The notes beneath the pieces are model-generated. The model did no database searches, was not told where the DNA came from, and saw only the letters and a program-made list of their open reading frames with translations. Below are positions 41,100-53,352 of a stretch of DNA of 64,000 nucleotides, piece by piece (the first letter of the stretch is position 1; each line of letters opens with the position of its first letter). The position numbers were made by a program, and so were the translations under genes. The stretch is taken from positions 14,404,001-14,468,000 of the forward strand of contig JAWQUS010000030.1 in the NCBI GenBank assembly GCA_036365455.1, written 5' to 3'. Origin of the DNA: Macrosoma leucophasiata. Lineage: Eukaryota > Arthropoda > Insecta > Lepidoptera > Hedylidae.

Positions 41100-41315
41100 T
41101 TGATACTTTATATTCCCCGAAGAGGTAGACAGAAGAACAGACTGTATGCATTTAAGCATACCTACATGCAAACACCCACGAATTGCCAATTACGTTTTGT
41201 CCATATACTCGTACAGCTGACGAGACTATTGGCATCTCAGAGTATATTACCAAACTCCGAGACTGGCACTGGGAAACTTCTAGAAAATATTCCAATAGCC
41301 TTGTACGTACATTAT
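41100..41315 (-). mobile_element. tRNA-headed SINE (family E), 3' two-thirds
   Basis: ttccccgaagaggtagacag, gcatttaagcatacctacat, caaacacccacgaattgcca and gggaaacttctagaaaat are complements of the family body. The tRNA head is missing. Confidence 0.7.
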
Positions 41316-41604
41316 CAAGTTTCTTTAATTTTCAATGGCCTTATTTTCTAGGAATAGTTCGCAATAGAACAAGTGATTTGAACTTTAACCAGATGATGAA
41401 TGTACGCACGCGCGTCAAACGAAAAGATGCGACATAGACCATTCAGTGCAAATTACCACTAATTGCTTGCGATCATAGATAGCATATATAATTTCTTCAA
41501 AAGAACATAACACCTTTGATATAAAATTTATTACATAATTATGTGAATTATTAATAAATAATATTAGAATAACAAGTAAGCCTGGAAATGGTAACTACTT
41601 ACAT

Positions 41605-41865
41605 TCGACTGGCAGTAGAGCTTCAATGACAGAGCTGGCGGGCACCACCGCCTACCTAATATACTACTGCTAAATGGTAGTGTTCAGCACTGTCGTGTTC
41701 CGATCAAGAAGTAATGTACGGCCCTGTAATTTCCGGCACAGAGGCATAACACCTTAGGCATCAGGAGTGGTAACGCATCCGCATTTTGACCTTGGTCTTT
41801 AGGCTGCAGTCATCACTTAACATCAATGTGAACTGCACGCTAGTTTGCCACTTTCATTACATTAA
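41605..41865 (+). mobile_element. SINE family A
   Basis: Starts gactggcagtagagcttcaa and ends ctttcattacattaaaaaaa, with small internal deletions (e.g. the gtgtgggtgtctata block is lost). Confidence 0.8.
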
Positions 41866-41869
41866 AAAA

Positions 41870-42530
41870 ACTACCAATAATATTAAAGACCTTTGTTGTA
41901 AACTCAGTTGGCAACATTATATTACAGGTATTTTGTTCGAAAAGAAGAGTTATCTAGAGAGTTTTACGAAAATTTTCATAATTGATACTTATCTAGTTTT
42001 TTATATATTTCAACCTATCATAGATTTATACCTATTGGCTCAGTCTGAACTTAAACTTAGCCACCTATGATCTTTTGCCGCCATTTTGGAAGAATGGCGC
42101 GTAAAAAATATAATTATGCGACATGAAACAAAATGTCTTGACTAAAGAAATGCAAATTCCATAATTTATTATTTTTAAGTAAGGCAATATTTTTGAAGTA
42201 TTTAAAGAAAAAAGTGTCCCGTTTTTGAACTAGGAACCTAAAACACAATATTGAACCGATGTTCATTCTGACACATTATTAAATCAACATCTAAGGAAAG
42301 TTTATATAGGAAAACTCAGAAACCGGGCTTAAGTCGCATGAACATCAAAAGGGATTACTGTAACCTTGTTAAAAGCCCAACAGCCTTTGCGATGTGATAC
42401 TCATTGGTCTGGACATCATTATATTAATCCGACACGCGCGTGCACTGAGAGCATCAGTGGACAATGTGGGTATTGCTGGACATCATACGCTTACCGATTT
42501 GGTTCCTTGCCCTGTGGGCTAAAGCTGAAA
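41870..42530. other. No gene seen
   Basis: AT-rich. The frame at 42366-42632 overlaps the MITE below and is not conserved. Confidence 0.4.
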
Positions 42531-42533
42531 TCA

Positions 42534-42738
42534 AATTATCGGACGCGTCTGTCAGCCGTGGATTTTTTCTCCGCTGTGCGGACAACAAATCGGACGTCCG
42601 GGAGCGATCTGGCTTGGATCTGGCGATATTGATGTTTCACGAATGTGCATAGTAATATAATAAATCTATGGTGCTTAGGTACTTGTTGGAACATTGTCGC
42701 ATCCGTCAGCCGCGACTGACGGACACGTCCGATAGTTT
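42534..42738. mobile_element. MITE, ~205 bp
   Basis: Ends aaattatcggacgcgtctgt and the complement of aaactatcggacgtgtccgt; pairing extends through cagccg. The right arm also holds the local palindrome ccgtcagccgcgactgacgg. Confidence 0.7.
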
Positions 42739-43014
42739 GTTTTCAGCTTTATTATCTTAATGTCATGGTCGTTGAATTGCAACTAAATTGATTCGCCTAC
42801 TTGCTTCAACTATAGCTCATACGCTATGTTAGAGCAACAAAGCAAATCGATTCAGACGTGAACTTGTGCAATAGTAGGTACGCGAATAACACCCGTCTTT
42901 ACCTAGTCTATAAGACCTGCGTTATTGAACCTACTTAAAAACAGCTAAGTGCTTGTCGGGCGATATAAGGTTATGTTGCTCCAACTACAAATTAATTATT
43001 ATTATAAACTAATT

Positions 43015-43210
43015 AACCCGACAAAATTGTAGGGGAAAGTAGTAGGTATTGAGATTTTTACTGTTTCCCTTCAATTTCTTCATATTTTCTTACCTTTTAA
43101 ACCTTCCCTGGACTTCAAAAAATAATTCAAAACCAAATCTAGCCAAATCGGTCCCGCCGTACTCGAGTTTTAGCGAGACTAACGAACAGCAATTGATTTT
43201 TATATATGTA
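43015..43210 (-). mobile_element. Helitron-like element (type 4)
   Basis: Complement of 31078-31326: acccgacaaaattgt, accttccctggacttc and gtactcgagttttagcgaga. Confidence 0.65.
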
Positions 43211-43262
43211 CTAACTGTGCCCGCGACTTCGTCCACGTGAGAAAAAATATGATTGTTCAGTA
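43211..43262 (-). repeat. Type-1 Helitron-like 3' end fragment
   Basis: taactgtgcccgcgacttcg tcc, then tgattgttcagta, as at 944-1010. Confidence 0.6.
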
Positions 43263-43289
43263 TTTACTAGTAAAAATTTTGTTATGTCT

Positions 43290-43390
43290 GTGATAGTTAT
43301 TACGGGGCCATACATTACCATCTAACCGAAACACGATAGTGCTGAACTCTATCATTTGGCGGCAGGTAGATATTTACCTTATTTTGCCTG
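43290..43390 (-). repeat. SINE family A, older subfamily fragment
   Basis: ttacggggccatacattacc, acacgatagtgctgaac and catttggcggcaggtaga. Confidence 0.65.
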
Positions 43391-43602
43391 ATGCCCACTG
43401 GAAGAGATGCGTTGGATTGGTGCCAATCCAATATAATGCCAATCAACGCGTGTTTCACTATCACAACATTTTCAGGCTCAGATTATATAATTAATCCCAA
43501 AATGTAAGCCTCTTAAAAGCTTTCAGCAGCCTTTGCTATTATATTATGATTCTGTTTGTTCTGAACATAAGTCAATTTGGATGTTTACTATTTATATTTA
43601 TA

Positions 43603-43800
43603 CTAGCGGTTCGCCCCGGCTTCGCACGGGTGAAATGTTACCTACATAACTTACCTAAATAAAAAGTATGTGTTGCAGCCATGTAATATGTAAACTCTAC
43701 CTGTGTTCAAAAGTTCGTCGATATCAAAACAGTGTGTTGAAATGAATTTACTAAAAACGGCTTCGATTCGATTCACAACGAGATCCGATAGATGGCGCTG
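43603..43800 (-). repeat. Helitron-like 3' end (type 6)
   Basis: Minus-strand end CTAG at 43606-43603 preceded by a GC-rich ccgtgcgaagccggggcg hairpin-like block. The far limit is not defined. Confidence 0.5.
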
Positions 43801-44082
43801 TGATTGAGTAGGAATTTCAGTTATGTTAGATCATTTTATTTGATAAATGATTCCGGCTAGTCAATAAAAAATGAATGAAGAAAGATGTGAAAACTAAAGA
43901 AATATCGTAAAATAAAAACTGCATCACGTCACGCGTATTTAATAAAAAATAAAAAAAAACATTAAAAAAAAACCAAAGCCGGTAAGTCCCATTAAATAAG
44001 ATTAATTATCCTTAATTTTCTACAAATATTCGAAAAACGCCGGCCGGGTGGTCACTTATCCCTGGGACACATTGTATAATAT

Positions 44083-44763
44083 ACTTTGTGAAGTATAATT
44101 TTTACTATGTAAAGTAAAGTACCTACCCACAGTAGGCGTTAACACCGACTTCGAATAAAATAATTGTAAAAACAAAAATAATGAATGCTAGCGGATTTCA
44201 ATTAAATTCGTATTCTGAAAATAAATTAAATAATACTTAGTTTGATTGTTTTACCAAATGGCGTCGGATCTCAGTCCACACTATAGATATCTAGTCCAAA
44301 CAGTTTATTTTATAAATTATCTACAATTCTAGTATTTGACAGTTTTTTCTACAAATTTCTACAATAGTCCCAAGGTTATCAAGGTTTACTTTTTCTCAGG
44401 ACTTGTCGGTGTTATGGATACAGTCAGTGAGTTTCACAGTCAATGGATTATATTTACAAATAAGATCAAAATTCCAGAAGGGTAGAGTATGTTTAAAGGC
44501 TTCTATGACTGGGACTCGTCCTATCGTTCAAGTATACCTATCCCCTGTTACAAAGAAAGTCCGGAACGTGCGCCGTGTAGGGATAATGTAGGTACCTACT
44601 CGTACTATCACTTCACTTTGAATTAGATTCGTCGAAGTATCAATAAGTAAGTACTCATTTTTTTCAAAGACGTTTTAACGCCTACTGTGTACTTTGTGAA
44701 GTATATTTTACTATGTCAAGTAAAGACTTTACGTAGTAAAAATATACTTCACAAAGTATACAA
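44083..44763. repeat. Inverted and direct repeats around 'actttgtgaagtata'
   Basis: actttgtgaagtata occurs at about 44090 and 44692 (direct) and inverted at about 44742. acagtaggcgttaa (44130) faces its complement near 44680. The right cluster, 44692-44760, is a ~33-bp-arm hairpin. The segment between (44149-44675) may be an element's interior; its ORF has no similarity. Confidence 0.55.
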
Positions 44764-44764
44764 T

Positions 44765-45265
44765 TAAGTTATTAATATAATAACTAATAATTTATTACTA
44801 AGTAAGTAGAACCTATTATACAGTGAAAATTGATAGTACCTAGTAAAAGAACAGAAAATAAAAAACGCGAAATAGGTCAAAAAGAAGTTTATAAATGAAA
44901 AAAATAACTAAGATAGTTAGTATAGACTTTTTAGACAAAGCATTTTGAAAAAGTAATTAATGTTAAAAAAATAAATTGGAACTTTTTAGAGAAAGCATTG
45001 TGAAAAAAGTAATAAATGGAAAAAAATAATACATACCTACTTAATTTAGGTTATCGGCATTCCATATTATTATTTAGGACTTAGAAGATAAGAAAATTGG
45101 TGATGTACACAATATATCTATATTAGTTTTGTAATTCTGTCCTATTTTATTTGATTAGTTATATAAAGTAACGTGATGAAACCTTTAATTCCATAAAAGA
45201 ATTTAATGTCAAAGGGCACTTTCTATCCGGAATCCGAAATAAATTTTCTTCGAATGAAGTTATTT
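44765..45265. other. No gene seen
   Basis: Very AT-rich; contains a loose direct repeat (gaaaaagtaattaatg at about 44950; gaaaaaagtaataaatg at about 45003). Confidence 0.45.
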
Positions 45266-45267
45266 AT

Positions 45268-45336
45268 AGCCATTAAGAATATCTCAAGGCTCAGAAGTCG
45301 TAACGTTTCTACCGTGTTTCTCCCTGAGACAGCAAC
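45268..45336. repeat. 70-bp direct repeat, left copy
   Basis: agaatatctcaaggctcaga ... gagacagcaa. The right copy is at 45609-45679 (~85% alike by eye); SINE A lies exactly between. Confidence 0.85.
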
Positions 45337-45607
45337 TGGTGGTAGAGCTCCAGTGATGGAGCTCGCGGGCGTAGGCACCACCGCATTACCTAATATACTT
45401 GCCGCTAAATGGTAGTGTTCAGCACTATCGTGTTCCGGTCAGGTGGTAATGTACGGCCCTGTAATTTCCGGCACAGAGGCATCAGGAGTGGTAACGCATC
45501 TGCATTTTGACCTTGGTCTTTGTGTGGGTGTCTATAGGCTGCAGTCATCACTTAACATCAATGTGAACTGCATGCTTGTTTGCCACTTCCATTACATAAA
45601 AAAAAAT
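45337..45607 (+). mobile_element. SINE family A, reference copy
   Basis: actggtggtagagctccagt to attacataaaaaaaa. It lacks the ~14-bp aacaccttaggcct block of other copies. Confidence 0.88.
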
Positions 45608-45608
45608 T

Positions 45609-45679
45609 ATAGCCAGTAAGAATATCTCAATGCTCCGAAATCTTAACGTTTCTACCATGTTTCTACCTAAGACAGCAAG
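45609..45679. repeat. 70-bp direct repeat, right copy
   Basis: agaatatctcaatgctccga ... aagacagcaa; see the left copy at 45268-45336. Confidence 0.85.
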
Positions 45680-45864
45680 GAAAATACATTTTCCTGGTTT
45701 TAGATAACACATTTTATCGTGTAGAGCACGTAAAGAACGATTACCTACTAATCATTATCTACTGTGTATGTGAACGTGTGACACATACACAGTGTGAGAC
45801 GATAAAAAAAACGTTCGGTGTAGTTACAGCTATCTACGAACTCAATTTATAGATTTTTCAAAGT

Positions 45865-46140
45865 TGGTAGAGCTTCAGTGACGGAGCTCGCGGGCGTAGG
45901 CACCACCGGCATTACCTAATTATACTTGCCGCTAAATGGTTGTGTTCAGCACTATCGTGTTCCGGTCAGGTGGTTATGTACGGCCCTGTAATTTCCGGCA
46001 CAGAGGCATAACACCTTAGGCCTCAGGAGAAGTAACGCATCTGCATTTTGACCTTGTTGTTTGTGTGGGTGTCTATAGGCGGCAGTCACCACTTAACATC
46101 AATGTGAACTGCATGCTTATTTTCTTTACATAAAAAAAAG
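45865..46140 (+). mobile_element. SINE family A
   Basis: Starts ttggtagagcttcagtgacg and ends catgcttattttctttacat plus poly(A). A local hairpin (ctgtgtatgtg/cacatacacag) precedes it at 45769-45799. Confidence 0.85.
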
Positions 46141-46174
46141 TTAATATTGCACAAATTACGCATGGTGATGGACA

Positions 46175-46432
46175 TTTAAACCCTATTTCCAACTCGGTCT
46201 CAATAATCCAGTGCTTGAAAAGAAACTAAAATGCGATGATCGTCAAAATAGGTCCACTTCGTTTCTATATCCGGAATGGATCCGATGCCAATTAGTAGGC
46301 ATTCGTTTAACGTACCCGTTATACTTTTGTTTTTTTACAAAATACAACGAATCGCGACTTGATGCCAAATTGACTAGGTAGTTCAAGTAGTTCGAACTTC
46401 AGATAATATAAAAATATAGCGGCTGTATTGCC
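46175..46432. repeat. ~260-bp direct duplication, copy 1
   Basis: cagtgcttgaaaagaaacta, gcgatgatcgtcaaaata and aattagtaggcattcgttta. Copy 2 is at 46788-47065. Confidence 0.85.
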
Positions 46433-46439
46433 AGAAGTG

Positions 46440-46625
46440 TTAACGCAAACACCCACGATTCGTCAGTGGGAACAATTGGTAAGCATTCGTCTGTAACGAT
46501 TCTATCTCACGTAATAGGTAGCAAGCCTACTAACATCTCCGGGATATATTAGGTACATAGGTATCAGCTGAACTGCGTGGGTGGCACTAGGAAACTTATG
46601 GAAAATGTTCAATAGAACCTATCCT
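46440..46625 (-). repeat. tRNA-headed SINE (family E), diverged
   Basis: caaacacccacgattcgtca, ctaacatctccgggatat and ggaaacttatggaaaatg: the complement of the body. Confidence 0.55.
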
Positions 46626-46787
46626 CCAATTGAGCGACCGACTTACGCAAGAGACCAGCGTAGGAGTAGTGACCGGCTTTAAGACGAAACCAGTCGATCC
46701 TCTACGTGATAAAGCAAAAGCTATTCCATTAAAAAAAATTCCTAAAAGAATATCCCGAAAATTTCTCAGTACAATGAACATTCAAGT

Positions 46788-47065
46788 CCCATTTCCAACA
46801 CAGTCATCTCAACAATCTAGTGCTTGAAACGAAACTAAACTGCAATGATCGTCAAAACAGGTCCACTTCGGTTCTATTTCCGGAATCGGGATGGAGCCAA
46901 TTAGTAGGCATTCGCTTAACGTACCCTTTATTCTTTTGTTTTTTTACAAAATCCAACAAATCGCGATTTGTTGCCAAATTGATTACGCAATTCAAGTACT
47001 TCGGACTTCAGAGACTTGTGCTACGCTTAAAAAATACGTCACGCTGTAACTTCCCAGAGCAAACA
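46788..47065. repeat. ~260-bp direct duplication, copy 2
   Basis: ctagtgcttgaaacgaaact, aatgatcgtcaaaacag and aattagtaggcattcgctta. The open frames here differ from those of copy 1, so they are not genes. Confidence 0.85.
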
Positions 47066-47204
47066 TAACTAAACTCAACCGTGTCATTGCAAAATATTTA
47101 ATTTTGTCCCCATCTACACCTGATCTACACTACACGGTCATTAGGCGTGACCACCCCACCGACCACTAGGGGAATAATTCTCTTCTAGTGCAAGAGTTTT
47201 TTTT

Positions 47205-47457
47205 ATGTAATGGAAGTGATTAACAAGCACGCAGTTCACATTGATGTTAAGTGATGACTGTAGCCTATAGACACCCACACAAAGACCAAGGTCGAAATGC
47301 GGATGCGTTACAACTCCTGAGGCCTAAGGTGTTACGCCTCTGTGCCGGCAATTACAGGGCCGTACATTATCACCTGACCGGAACACGATCGTGCTGAACA
47401 TTACCATTTAGCGCCCGCGAGCTCCGTCACTGGTGCTCTACCACCAGTAAAACCTTA
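47205..47457 (-). mobile_element. SINE family A, near full length
   Basis: Complement of the whole family: tatgtaatggaagtgattaa at the poly(A) side, agctctaccaccagtaaa at the 5' end. A ~25-bp deletion removes the ttgccgctaa region. Confidence 0.85.
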
Positions 47458-47459
47458 GA

Positions 47460-48385
47460 AAAAAAAGAGTTTTCTAGTTTTATAGTCTCAGTTGTTTGCG
47501 ACAGCCACTTTGCCTACATATCTCGAATTCCTTATCAAAATGCATCATTTAACTTAAACCTTAAGTAAACGTTATGATTTAACCTCGTAACTGTCACCGT
47601 TCTCAAAAACAAACAACTGGAAGCAATTATCAATTATAATATCACTGTTAATTTATCTTTGAATTGAAATAAAAAAATGCACTAACTATAAAAATAAATA
47701 CGTTAAGAAAAACCGACTTCAAAACTGAAAAGTAAAAAATAATAAAGATTAATTGTAATTTTAAACTACCCATTATTTATATGTGCTATTTACTAATAGG
47801 TTTGAGGTCGGTGCCAAGCCTTAAACAAATAAAAAATATATATATATACCGGCCGAATTGAGAACCTTCTCGTTTAATGAAGTCAGTTAAAAATTAAAAT
47901 TGCCATTATTCACCCTGAATTATTATGATATACAAAATAATAATTATTAAATTTTTTAATTGAATCCTTACATAAATTCTAGTTATATATCTATTATTTA
48001 TTCATAATTACAAATACACAACATGTCTCGTGCGTGCATTTTTTTTTTAAATTTAACTATAGGTAATTTACAATTTGTTACACATTCTAAATCAAATAAA
48101 ATAAGAGCTGTAGGAAATTACACAAAATATTTTTATGAACTAATTGCACTACAGTTAACAAGATTTCGCATATTAAATCAAGGTGACACTAATTAACATA
48201 AGTACGAGTAAGCAACGTATTTCTATAGTTTCCATTCACCTCAAACTCGAAACAATAGGACGTTTTATCAATGTATCTTGTCGATATTTTCAACCTTCAG
48301 AGAACAAACGACATGCTACAGAATAAAATACCTATAAACAAAAAAAAAATCGATGACCATGCAACAAATATTTGTTTCATCATAT
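47460..48385. other. No gene seen
   Basis: Very AT-rich. The block aaaaaccgacttcaaaactg at 47708 is a common lepidopteran repeat word. Confidence 0.45.
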
Positions 48386-48389
48386 CAGC

Positions 48390-49168
48390 CATAATAATAA
48401 TAAGGGGGCAGAGCAGCTTGTGGCGAGCTGTTGGTGAGTAGCGACACCACCCCCTACCATCATCTCGAGTTCCTCCGAGAGAACTGGGCTCCGCCTCGTC
48501 CGCCACACAGAGGTACGGCCGGACAGAGCATCAGGTCTCTCACCTCTGGCTTGCCTTCATTGGCCGGTCAGAGTGGGGCGCTAGGGGTATGGCATTTGCA
48601 GAAATTTAGATAATAGGCTGTTGTCTAAGTTTTTGAAAGAGCCATACACTCGGGGATGGAAGTGTCTAAAGGCATAATAGCGGGGAAGCCCGCTCCGAGC
48701 TCGAGATTACTCGCTCGTGATGGTGAAACCGGGGCCTCTCGACACCCCCAGCCTCTCTCAACAGTGTTTCCCCCTGTCGACCATCGGGTTGGCTGTTTGG
48801 GGGGCCCACCACGGAGAGGCGAGTCACCACCTGCCTAAAGTAGGATTCGATAATGTGAGATGTTGAATATAGGCAGGTGCCGGATTTCACTCCATAGGCC
48901 CAGCCAGTTAGTCCCCCCAGTTTACCCACATAGCCCAAAGTTTGGCAAATCATTTTTCATTACAATAGTCCCATGTATTCTGCGGGGTCTGTCTGTGTCT
49001 GTATTAACTATTGATGCAGTCAGAGAGAGGTCCCGCCGAATATAACCCATTACAAAGTAGATCAAAATTCTCGAAAGGGCCTCTACGTGTTGGATCCCCT
49101 ATATCCCCGCGCAAGCCTGACAAAGGTCCGGGGTTCAAATTGGACCCCGTGCTGACGAGAGACATAAT
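48390..49168 (-). repeat. Interspersed repeat G, copy 2 (inverted)
   Basis: Complement of 13422-14152 over nearly all its length, edged by (TAA)n on both sides. It has ~50 extra bp near 48880-48930 (tccataggcccagccagtta). Confidence 0.75.
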
Positions 49169-49330
49169 AATAATAGGACGTCCACTGCTGAACATAGGCC
49201 TCCCCCAACGACCTCCATGCCGACCGATCGGGAGCGACGTGCATCCAGCGGGTACCTGCAGCCTTGACTAGGTCGTCGGTCCATCTTGCAGGTGGACGTC
49301 CCACGGTGCGCTTGCCGATACGTGGTCTAC
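49169..49330 (-). pseudogene. RTE-type LINE C-terminus and tail
   Basis: The minus frame reads GRPPARWTDDLVKAAGTRW, then APDRSAWRSLGEAYVQQWTS and a stretch of Tyr encoded by the (TAT)n tail. The pattern GRP..RW.DD..K.AG..W ... DR..W..LGEA.VQQWT is the very C-terminus of RTE-like LINE proteins. Frame intact over ~50 codons; the rest is missing. The tail abuts repeat G. Confidence 0.8.
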
Positions 49331-49334
49331 ACTC

Positions 49335-50880
49335 GAAAAACTTACTTACATTGACTCAATTTCTCATATTTATTTACCGATGGTGGTGTTGCAATGTAGG
49401 GTTCGAGGGCACAGATTACCATATCTAAATCTATTGGCTACCAACTATCGTGTTCCGGTTAGAATTCAGTGATGGGCAAACTTTTATGATGGGAATCATC
49501 TTATACTTACAATATCTATGTTCGAGACCCTCCGCGTTCGGGATAAAAACCTTCAAGGGGCCTGATTTAGCCCGCGGGCAGTTGCACGCATCAAGCTGTC
49601 GATAAAACTGGGGACAACGCTCTGAATAACTATTTGCCACTTTGTCTTTCTATTGGTATGGTAAAGTTAGCAGATAGCGATATCTACCGCGGAAAGAGAG
49701 GTTTGACTGTAGATATCCAGACAGAAAGACAGAATGGTGATAATTGAAAATTGAAAGTATAATATACTTTTACACATTCTCTGGCTACATGGCTTTCACG
49801 TGCACCTTACTATGTTTAACTATGTTACCACGTCTGAGGAACGCCTTAACACGAACAGATTTGGCTAGCGCATTGATATACAATGGGCTAGCGGCATAAT
49901 TTTCCACACGCATGCTTATCAGAAAATCTCGCTTCCCGGTATGAATTAAAATTCAATGACCAACACTAATATAAAAATGTAGGATACATTTTTATATTTA
50001 GTATGACCGATTTGGGATATTTTATTAGATACCAATTTTGTTATCCAGAAATGAAGATTTAATTATGCAGGAGAACATTTTATGGGACACGCAGTTCGTT
50101 TATTAATCGTGTCCATGACTGTTTATTTTTTGTTTGCAACTCATAAGGCCGTAGGAAAAATATTTCTTGTGCTACCTATATATTCATTGTCTATTACATT
50201 TCTCAATAACAATCCTTGAAGGCATTCTGTAAAACTGTATGAAATAAAGGCCTAAACAAGTTCGTCGTTGCACGAAAATAATATTGCAATAAATTATTTA
50301 ATTATTACGCAACTTATTTGCACTATTATACATTTTATTGTTATACAAAAACTTTCTATGTTATATGCAAAACCAATAGTTATCGCAGAAAATTATATGA
50401 GAAATGTGGCCAGCTCTTTCTGGGTGCTCAGAGTTCCCAATTAATTGCAAAAAAATTACCAATAACCTGTAGTCAAGATCAGACTTATTTTCCCCGTCTA
50501 AAGTTTATGATTGGTTAAGATCAAACAACATACCTATTAAATATGTATTTTTACATGTAACCGACAAAAAAAACTGGACAATTTGCTACACGAAATTCTT
50601 GTGTTGCAGGCCAATTATTTCAATGTGGTGACATCATCATTTTTTATCGTTTTGTTTATTATTATCTTTGGAACTAGCGACCAACTAATTGGTAATTATC
50701 GTGTGTTTTAAGAGCTATCAGGAAATAAAAGAGAACTCAATTATTTATCGATTCCCGATTGGATTTATGAATCCTTGATTTGATACTAGCAATCAGCATC
50801 AAAAATCAAGAAATATCATTCAAAATGTAGATAGTTCCATAGATTTACTATTGATAGTACAGTAGATTTACTACTTGATA
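49335..50880. other. No gene seen
   Basis: Mixed sequence. 49385-49465 holds a diverged piece of SINE A (taccatatctaaatctattg; atcgtgttccggttag). The frames at 49431-49640 and 50318-50518 have no similarity. Confidence 0.4.
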
Positions 50881-50881
50881 G

Positions 50882-51136
50882 TACAGTATCCAATAAGAAA
50901 TAATGCACATCGACCCCAGGAAGGAGACTTTGGCTAATTTCGGGTCTGTAGAGCGTTATCTTTTTCGCACCTTACCAATATGACGTTTGTCCACCATTTT
51001 GATCAAGTTTTGACCAATACCGGACTATCAGTGCTTACGTAGACAGTGTGCAGCAGAGACAACGCTCTACGAAGTCGAAACTAGCCGATCGTCACTTTCA
51101 TTGGCTCGATGTGCAATATTTCTTGATGAGCACTGT
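50882..51136. mobile_element. MITE I, copy 2
   Basis: Same ends and body as 30372-30612 (ggaaggagac, gaccaat.c.ggact.tcagtgcttacgta). Confidence 0.8.
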
Positions 51137-51139
51137 AGT

Positions 51140-53285
51140 CTGTACCTTGTTCTATTCACGAAGGTAGAGACAGAACAGTGATGTACATACAAAGTTAAAA
51201 AACAAACACTCCTTATTTATTTTTTCTTATCCGTTGAACAAACGACTGTAGTATGGTCTTTGAGACTCAAAATAATTAAATCTAGGCCGCATCTTTTGCG
51301 TTGATCTTGATTTATGTTGATGGTATATCTTCAGCAATTGGATATCTATAAATAACACCAGATTCTTCAACACGGAAATTATTTGTTCGATGAAAATTTA
51401 TAGAATATCTTTTCACTAAATCATCTCTTATTCTTCTTCTAATAAGCTCATGGCAAATTCTCAGACAAATATAAAACTTTGCCTCGAATTATTTTTACCT
51501 AAATATGTATATCCCTACTGAATACATAGGCCTACATATACATATGTAATTAGAGGCCCGGACCGGCCTCAGACGGGTGCAATTGCGCCACAAACATAAT
51601 ATTGCCTCTATAAATTGAAATGTAAGTTATCCTGTCTTTCAAGTTGGATCAAACTGCACATGGTGTGTTGATTTAAATCGGTTAAGCAGTTTGGGAGTCC
51701 ATCATGGACAAACAACGTGACGCGTTATTTAAGAAGATTATACGAGAACAAAAAACTAGCAATCCAATTTTGGGTACACCGTCATAAAAATAATAAAAAA
51801 TATTCAAAAAGCACTTCAATCAATAGTTAAAAAGCTTCCGAGAAATGCAGGTAAGGACTGCACGTGATGGCATCCCTTAATAATCACCTGTAGATGCTGC
51901 AGACTAGGGATGTTGTGGACTATGTATATCATTTCTTATTATCCGTCACTTTCGGAGAGCTTCGGTTACGGATATTAGATTTCGTAGAAAAGTTTGAATG
52001 ATTCTCTTGATGACTCCATTTCAAGGTACATAGCTATTGGTTGCAACTAGGGATGTTACGGAGCTCCGCAACCATAACCGAACCACAGGGTGTCGGAAAC
52101 ATAAGGAACATGGTCTCTGTATTGAGAAAATGTTTATCAAAACACGGCAAATAAAGGTGGCGCATCTTAGCGCCTAATATATAATGTATAAATAGCATAG
52201 AATAAATTTTAATTATATTAAACTTTATTCAAAAATCACTATAAGTAAATATACTCTACACGTTTTGTCCCAGCAGTTTTTTGGTTGGATTTATGAAATG
52301 ATTATTTATTTGGAACAATCCAAACAATTGACATACTTTAGACATGAGTAAGGTATAGCCATGAAAATAAATAAAATTTTGGACTCAGCACGCTTCACTC
52401 GTTATACAACAGCTAAATATCGCAGTTTTTTCAGATGTCATCAGTATTGTGCTTGATACTAGACTTTATTTGCAGCCGTACATTGTTCAAGTTCTCCTTC
52501 ATAACAAATGGCGCTCCTACTTCTATTATTTATGCTGTAACCGTAAACGAATCTAAAATAAAAGTTTCTAAAAATGAGTCATTCTATCAGACTTTTTTTC
52601 AGGTTCAAGACATACCCGCTTTTGTTGTATTACATATTATGAGGTTTTGAGTCCGATGGGGAGATACCGCAAGTGCAATACCGGTACACTTAGTCTGGTA
52701 AAAAACTGTTATAAAACGTCTTATTTGATATAAAAACGTCTATTTTATTGCGCTATTATCCGAAACTTTTCATTCGGATTCGAATACAGTTACGGAGCTT
52801 CATAACATCACTACTGCTGACTCCCGCAGTTCATTGAACGCTTTTTTTGGCAGACAAAGGGAGCTTAATGATATTAGGCTGCATGCACACTGCAGCAGTC
52901 GAGTAACCTTTTTACCTGTGATACTTACGCCCGTACGCCCTTTCAAGGGGACATATTCAAAGGGCTGTTTGCGACACAATCTCATTTGGCAAACGGAAGT
53001 CGTAAATTACGCCCGCTAATTCGTCAAACAGTGAATGCTTTATTGAAATTGCTAAATATTTTGTCCTGTTAAAAGGATTTTATATAGAAATATCTATAGA
53101 CTTTAATGCAACTTTGACACATTATATGTGTTGTAATATGTGTTTATGTACTCTATGTGTTTTGTAGGGCACTTATAAAAAAACTAGCATTCACAGACGA
53201 TACGACCCTATAGTATAGTTAGATATCATAATTCATAATAAGGACAATATAGAGGATCAATATAGAGCACACTTATTAATATTAA
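51140..53285. other. No gene seen
   Basis: AT-rich. Two ctagggatgtt words (51902, 52046) and inverted ttcggttacgga/tccgcaaccataaccgaa words suggest a diverged hAT-like MITE around 51900-52085. No coding similarity. Confidence 0.35.
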
Positions 53286-53294
53286 CAAAAAAAC

Positions 53295-53352
53295 TATTGT
53301 TTTAAATTATTTCGCATTAACACAGGCTTGTCATTTTCTTTAAAAAAAAATT
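53295..53352 (-). repeat. tRNA-Tyr-like retroposon, 3' end fragment
   Basis: aaattatttcgcattaacac aggcttgt, then ttttctttaaaaa: outer flank of the family without the tRNA-like part. Confidence 0.5.

Noticed and set aside
42366..42652. Overlapping 88- and 62-codon frames
   Set aside because: They overlap a MITE, have no similarity and lack splice or start support.
46630..47068. Frames of 65 and 82 codons
   Set aside because: They fall in a locally duplicated segment whose other copy does not keep the frames.
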